Origin: Candidatus Taylorbacteria bacterium RIFCSPHIGHO2_01_FULL_46_22b
Lineage (GTDB): Bacteria; Patescibacteriota; Minisyncoccia; Phycocordibacterales; DSPV01
Direction: 5' to 3'
DNA length: 59,299 bases
NCBI GenBank assembly: GCA_001820875.1
Contig: MHRF01000007.1
Coordinates: 1-59,299, forward strand
In this document: positions 56,505 through 59,299 of the stretch, in pieces
How positions within the stretch are numbered: position 1 is the stretch's first letter
Layout: each line of letters begins with the position of its first letter
Made by a program: the position numbers and the translations under genes
Notes under the pieces: generated by a model
The model's database searches: none
The model's input: only the letters and a program-made list of their open reading frames with translations
What the model was told of the DNA's origin: nothing

Positions 56505-57194
56505 ATGCCTATCTTAGTTGTTGAAGACGAAAAGAAATTATCTGACATATTAAAGCGTGCCCTAAAGGGTGAGCGCTATTCAATTGATCTGGCGTTTAAC
56601 GGGGAGGAGGGTTTAGAGAAGGCCAAGCGCAATAATTATTCCTTGATTCTTTTGGATATACGACTTCCCCAAAAAGACGGTTTTACGGTTTGTAGGGAAT
56701 TGAGGCAACGACAAATTCACACCCCCATCATCATGCTTACCGCGATGGGAGAAGTTACCGACCGTATATTGGGGTTGGATGCTGGTGCTGATGACTATTT
56801 AATCAAGCCATTTAGCCTCGATGAATTGTTTGCGAGAATTAGAGCCGTGATGAGACGAAGGAGGAGCACGGAATCAGATATCATAAAAGTTTCTGATCTG
56901 GTTATGGACAGAAAGAGGCATGAGGTCACGCGTGCTGGTAAACTAATCCCGCTTACTCCTAAGGAATATAAACTTCTTGATACGCTACTTTCTCACCATG
57001 GAGAGGCGCTCACGAGAGAAAAACTTCTTAACTACGCATGGGGACCTGAATTTGTAGAGAAGGGAAACGAATTAAATGTGCATATTAAATATCTGCGTAC
57101 AAAAATAGATATCGGAAGTAAAAATCCACTGGTACACACCATACGGGGTGTCGGGTTTGTCCTAAAAGAATCGTGGCTCATTAACAGCGTGTAA
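56505..57194 (+). CDS. OmpR-family response regulator
   Basis: A 229-residue regulator. Receiver domain: acidic pair in VVEDEKKL, phospho-acceptor Asp in ILLDIRLPQKDG, Thr in MLTAMGE and Lys in LIKPFS. Winged-helix output: LTPKEYKLLDTLLSHHGEALTREKLLNYAWG. It overlaps the kinase gene by one nucleotide (TAATG), so the pair is coupled. The target promoter set is unknown; direct repeats precede its own gene. Confidence 0.94.
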   Translation: MPILVVEDEKKLSDILKRALKGERYSIDLAFNGEEGLEKAKRNNYSLILLDIRLPQKDGFTVCRELRQRQIHTPIIMLTAMGEVTDRILGLDAGADDYLIKPFSLDELFARIRAVMRRRRSTESDIIKVSDLVMDRKRHEVTRAGKLIPLTPKEYKLLDTLLSHHGEALTREKLLNYAWGPEFVEKGNELNVHIKYLRTKIDIGSKNPLVHTIRGVGFVLKESWLINSV

Positions 57195-58324
57195 TGAGAA
57201 AAAAAACACGTAACAAAAAAATCGAAGACGCATTGAAAGAGTCGGAAACGAGGTATCGCCGTCTTTTTGAAACTGCACATGACGGCATACTCATACTTGA
57301 TTCAGAAGACGGTCAAGTTACAGACGTCAATCCTTTTTTGATTAATTTACTGGGATTTTCTAAGGAAGAATTCTTAAACAAAAAATTATGGGAACTGGGG
57401 GCGGTTAAGAATTTGAAGGCAGCCAAAGATACTTTTAAAATCTTGCAGAAAGACGGCTATGTGCGCTACGAAGATCTTCCTTTGGAAACAAAAGAGGGAA
57501 AATTTATTGATGTTGAGTTTGTTAGTAATTCGTATATGGCTGGGGGAAAACTAGTGATTCAATGCAACGTACGCGACATAACTGAACGCAAAAGGATTGA
57601 TTTGATAAAAGAGTCAAAAAGGCTTCTTGAGGAAGAGCGGTCAAGAGTAGCATCCATTGCCGATACGGCACATGAACTACGTACACCCCTTGCGATCATA
57701 AAAGGTAACGTGGATCTCGCCATGCGGAGTTCGACCAAGAACTTAAAATCACCACGAAGCGTCCTCCGGTCTATAAATCATGAGATTAACCACCTCTCAA
57801 GCCTGCTTTCAGATTTGACATTAATCACTTCCAAAGCGTGGGAATTGAAAAACAGGATTACGTATAAACAAGTAGACGTCAGATCTTTGATAGCAACTGC
57901 TCTTAAAAGATGCAAGGTCATTGCATATGATAAAAATATTTCGATAACTGCGAAGAATATACCAAAGATCACTATTTTAGGGGATAAGATGTATTTGGAA
58001 AAGATGCTCCTTAATCTCATTAGGAACTCTATTATTTATGGTAATAAGAATGGTCGTACTATTATTGAGGCTAAACAATCTAAAGGTGTTTTGGTTATTC
58101 ATATAACTGATAACGGAATCGGTATTTCTAAAGACGATTTACCTCATGTGTTCGAGAGGTTTTATAGAGCAGAAAAATATCATAACTCTGGTGGAAATAG
58201 CATCGGTCTCGGGTTGTCTATCGTGAAATGGGTTGCAGAACTACATGGGGGGGAGGTAAGTGTAAAAAGTATAAAAGATAAAGGCAGTGTTTTCAGTATT
58301 TCTTTGCCAATAAAGAGTGTGTAA
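57194..58324 (+). CDS. Cytoplasmic PAS-domain sensor histidine kinase
   Basis: 376 residues with no transmembrane segment, so it senses an internal signal. A PAS domain (about 15-135; YRRLFETAHDGILILDSEDG, NLLGFSKEEFL) is followed by HisKA with the phospho-His in DTAHELRTPLAIIKG (near 160), and HATPase_c with the N-box LIRNSIIYGNKNG, G1 DNGIGISKDDL and G2 IGLGLSIVKW. Partner of the upstream response regulator, one-nucleotide overlap. A terminator lies about 100 nt downstream. Confidence 0.94.
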   Translation: MRKKTRNKKIEDALKESETRYRRLFETAHDGILILDSEDGQVTDVNPFLINLLGFSKEEFLNKKLWELGAVKNLKAAKDTFKILQKDGYVRYEDLPLETKEGKFIDVEFVSNSYMAGGKLVIQCNVRDITERKRIDLIKESKRLLEEERSRVASIADTAHELRTPLAIIKGNVDLAMRSSTKNLKSPRSVLRSINHEINHLSSLLSDLTLITSKAWELKNRITYKQVDVRSLIATALKRCKVIAYDKNISITAKNIPKITILGDKMYLEKMLLNLIRNSIIYGNKNGRTIIEAKQSKGVLVIHITDNGIGISKDDLPHVFERFYRAEKYHNSGGNSIGLGLSIVKWVAELHGGEVSVKSIKDKGSVFSISLPIKSV

Positions 58325-58420
58325 CCAAGCTTTTTGACTTTGTGGACTGATAATATGAAGTAGCAAATAAACAGCTATTAAGTTCACATTAAATTTATAA
58401 ACAGTTTGTAAACATCTTAT

Positions 58421-58441
58421 GCCCTAAAAAGGGCTTTTTTT
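58421..58441 (+). terminator. Terminator after the two-component operon
   Basis: GCCCT-AAAA-AGGGC followed by seven T's. Confidence 0.85.
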
Positions 58442-58444
58442 GCG

Positions 58445-58473
58445 TTGACTTAAGGAATTCTGTAGAGTAAATT
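58445..58473 (+). promoter_or_regulatory. Possible promoter after the two-component terminator
   Basis: TTGACT, 17-nt spacer, TAAATT. A weaker call. A separate -10 (TAATAT, 58552-58557) is placed exactly 7 nt before the ATG at 58565. Confidence 0.45.
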
Positions 58474-58551
58474 AAATTGAGATTAAATTCTAAATTTAAT
58501 TTATTCGCGAGACAAGAAGGAAATAAATAAAGTTGGGGTGTCTTTATTAAG

Positions 58552-58557
58552 TAATAT
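58552..58557 (+). promoter_or_regulatory. -10 of the small zinc-type protein gene, leaderless
   Basis: TAATAT ends 7 nt before the ATG at 58565. Confidence 0.55.
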
Positions 58558-58564
58558 TTAATTT

Positions 58565-58828
58565 ATGTTAAAAAAAATCTTTTCAGATGAAAAGGGAGGG
58601 GTAGTGCTTCATAGTAAAAGCTTGGCGAGAGTCTATGGACTAGAAAGGACCACTATGTGTAAAAAATGTTATGCGTTCTACTATAAAAACTCATGGCATT
58701 TTGAAAGGCCGGAATTATTAGATGAGGAGGTTGGCGAAGTCTTGATTCACTTTACCCAGTGTACCGACTGTTTAGAGCAAGAGAATGTGTTTTTTGAGAC
58801 AGAGTCCAATTTAGCTTTAAGTCGATAA
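58565..58828 (+). CDS. Small CxxC protein, possible zinc ribbon
   Basis: Not recognised. An 87-residue protein with two Cys pairs (CKKCYAFYYKN at ~32 and CTDCLEQ at ~67), a spacing of about 32 residues typical of a treble-clef or zinc-ribbon fold. No signal peptide or helix-turn-helix is visible. It follows the two-component system, separated by a terminator. Confidence 0.65.
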   Translation: MLKKIFSDEKGGVVLHSKSLARVYGLERTTMCKKCYAFYYKNSWHFERPELLDEEVGEVLIHFTQCTDCLEQENVFFETESNLALSR

Positions 58829-58941
58829 GTTTTTCTTTAAGTCCTTATTCACTCGGTGTCCAGGGTCGATGACAGAAAAAAGCAAAGTAACAACCCGTTT
58901 TAGCTCGGTCTGCACAGAATGTTAATCGTTAGCAAAAAATC

Positions 58942-59055
58942 ATGGAAAAAGAGAAAAAGACCTGTGCTATGTGTAAACACGATCATACAAAAGAGGATGG
59001 AAGTTGCACGTGTGGTTGCAAGGAAGGAGTAACTAGTGGATCAGAAAAGAAATAG
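58942..59055 (+). CDS. Tiny Cys-rich metal-binding-type peptide
   Basis: 37 residues, MEKEKKTCAMCKHDH then GSCTCGCKEG: five Cys and two His within 19 residues, resembling small metallothionein-like proteins. Too short for most gene finders. The Cys pattern parallels CSCSCH in the protein at 52210. No SD is clear. The frame is short, so the call rests on its Cys/His density and the intact start and stop. Confidence 0.5.
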   Translation: MEKEKKTCAMCKHDHTKEDGSCTCGCKEGVTSGSEKK

Positions 59056-59094
59056 GTTGGACAAGTTAAATTATTATTTAAACTAAAAATTTCT

Positions 59095-59289
59095 ATGTCA
59101 TTGATTTCAACACGCAATAAAGGAGCTGCCTTAGAGGAGAATTGGGTGATGTATGGCAAAGGAGGTACGCTAAGTTCTATCGAAACACATCTGGATATTC
59201 AACACTATCTAAAGAAAGCCGCACATCGTCTGAAGCAACAGCTTGCCTTGGGTAAGTACGCGCACCCTGAATTACGGGCAAAGGAATAA
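59095..59289 (+). CDS. Small protein of unknown function
   Basis: A 64-residue soluble protein with a helical C-terminal half (DIQHYLKKAAHRLKQQLALGKYAH). Not recognised. A promoter-like TTGGAC (59057), 16-nt spacer, TAAACT (59079-59084) lies 10 nt before the ATG. It ends 10 nt before the window edge. Confidence 0.55.
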   Translation: MSLISTRNKGAALEENWVMYGKGGTLSSIETHLDIQHYLKKAAHRLKQQLALGKYAHPELRAKE

Positions 59290-59299
59290 CCATTCCCCC

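Noticed and set aside
1-59299. Alternative genetic code (UGA as Gly)
   Set aside because: Recognised genes such as recJ end at TGA at the expected length and contain no in-frame TGA.
1-59299. tRNA or rRNA genes
   Set aside because: No tRNA T-loop and acceptor combination or rRNA sequence was seen on reading both strands; a tRNA scan would settle this.

Overview
The window looks like chromosome of a Candidatus Patescibacteria (CPR) bacterium, most likely a Parcubacteria-type lineage. The evidence is a compact gene layout, an S10/spc ribosomal protein cluster with no rpmD (uL30) between rpsE and rplO, a type IV pilus operon with oversized pseudopilins, divergent short PGK and TIM, a ComEC split into separate membrane and metallo-beta-lactamase proteins, and a TraG/HerA-type ATPase typical of these genomes. 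TGA is used as a normal stop, so the Gracilibacteria/SR1 code is not in use. The exact lineage cannot be settled from this sequence alone.

Layout. 1-6.9 kb: type IV pilus operon (pilB cut by the window edge, pilC, three pseudopilin/PilX-like genes). 7-8.9 kb: tpiA-pgk. 8.9-20 kb: accessory genes, including a TrmB regulator with a 21-bp palindromic operator divergent from a ferritin-like gene, HIT, recJ, two duplicated 140-aa membrane orphans, RNase HI with a C-terminal extension, the two halves of ComEC separated by an Fe/Mn superoxide dismutase and an orphan membrane gene, and further orphans. 19.2-21.7 kb: CofE-like ligase, YhhQ-type transporter with an attenuator-like leader, bL28, site-2 protease. 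21.7-22 kb: an array of a dispersed repeat. 22-42.3 kb: str-S10-spc translation cluster (rpsL to map), interrupted by an 873-aa ice-binding-like/SdrD-like surface protein between rpsJ and rplC. 42.3-46.7 kb: TraG-like ATPase with two unknown partners, then ndk. 46.8-47.2 kb: a 6S-RNA-like RNA and a second repeat cluster. 47.3-49.9 kb: membrane protein, beta-CASP nuclease, orphan. 50-51.6 kb: infC-rpmI-rplT preceded by a long structured leader or ncRNA. 51.6-59.3 kb: PAP2 phosphatase, HIT, small Cys-rich proteins, two paralogous ECF sigma factors around PAS and peptidoglycan-binding genes, and a cytoplasmic two-component system.

Expression signals. Eleven start codons lie 6 or 7 nt after a good -10 hexamer, as expected for leaderless mRNAs. 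Most genes inside operons show no clear Shine-Dalgarno sequence. In contrast, a set of isolated orphan genes have good SD sequences and strong GC-rich terminators, and read like self-contained cassettes.

The less ordinary observations are: the TAGGTCGC-ACCACAAG hairpin repeat family (two clusters 25 kb apart); short period-7 repeats at five places, three next to translation or pilus genes and two inside recJ and rnhA; a 340-nt structured RNA with its own promoter and terminator upstream of infC; an out-of-frame ATG ORF overlapping the infC start; a mutually exclusive stem pair before yhhQ; and the surface protein inserted in the ribosomal operon.
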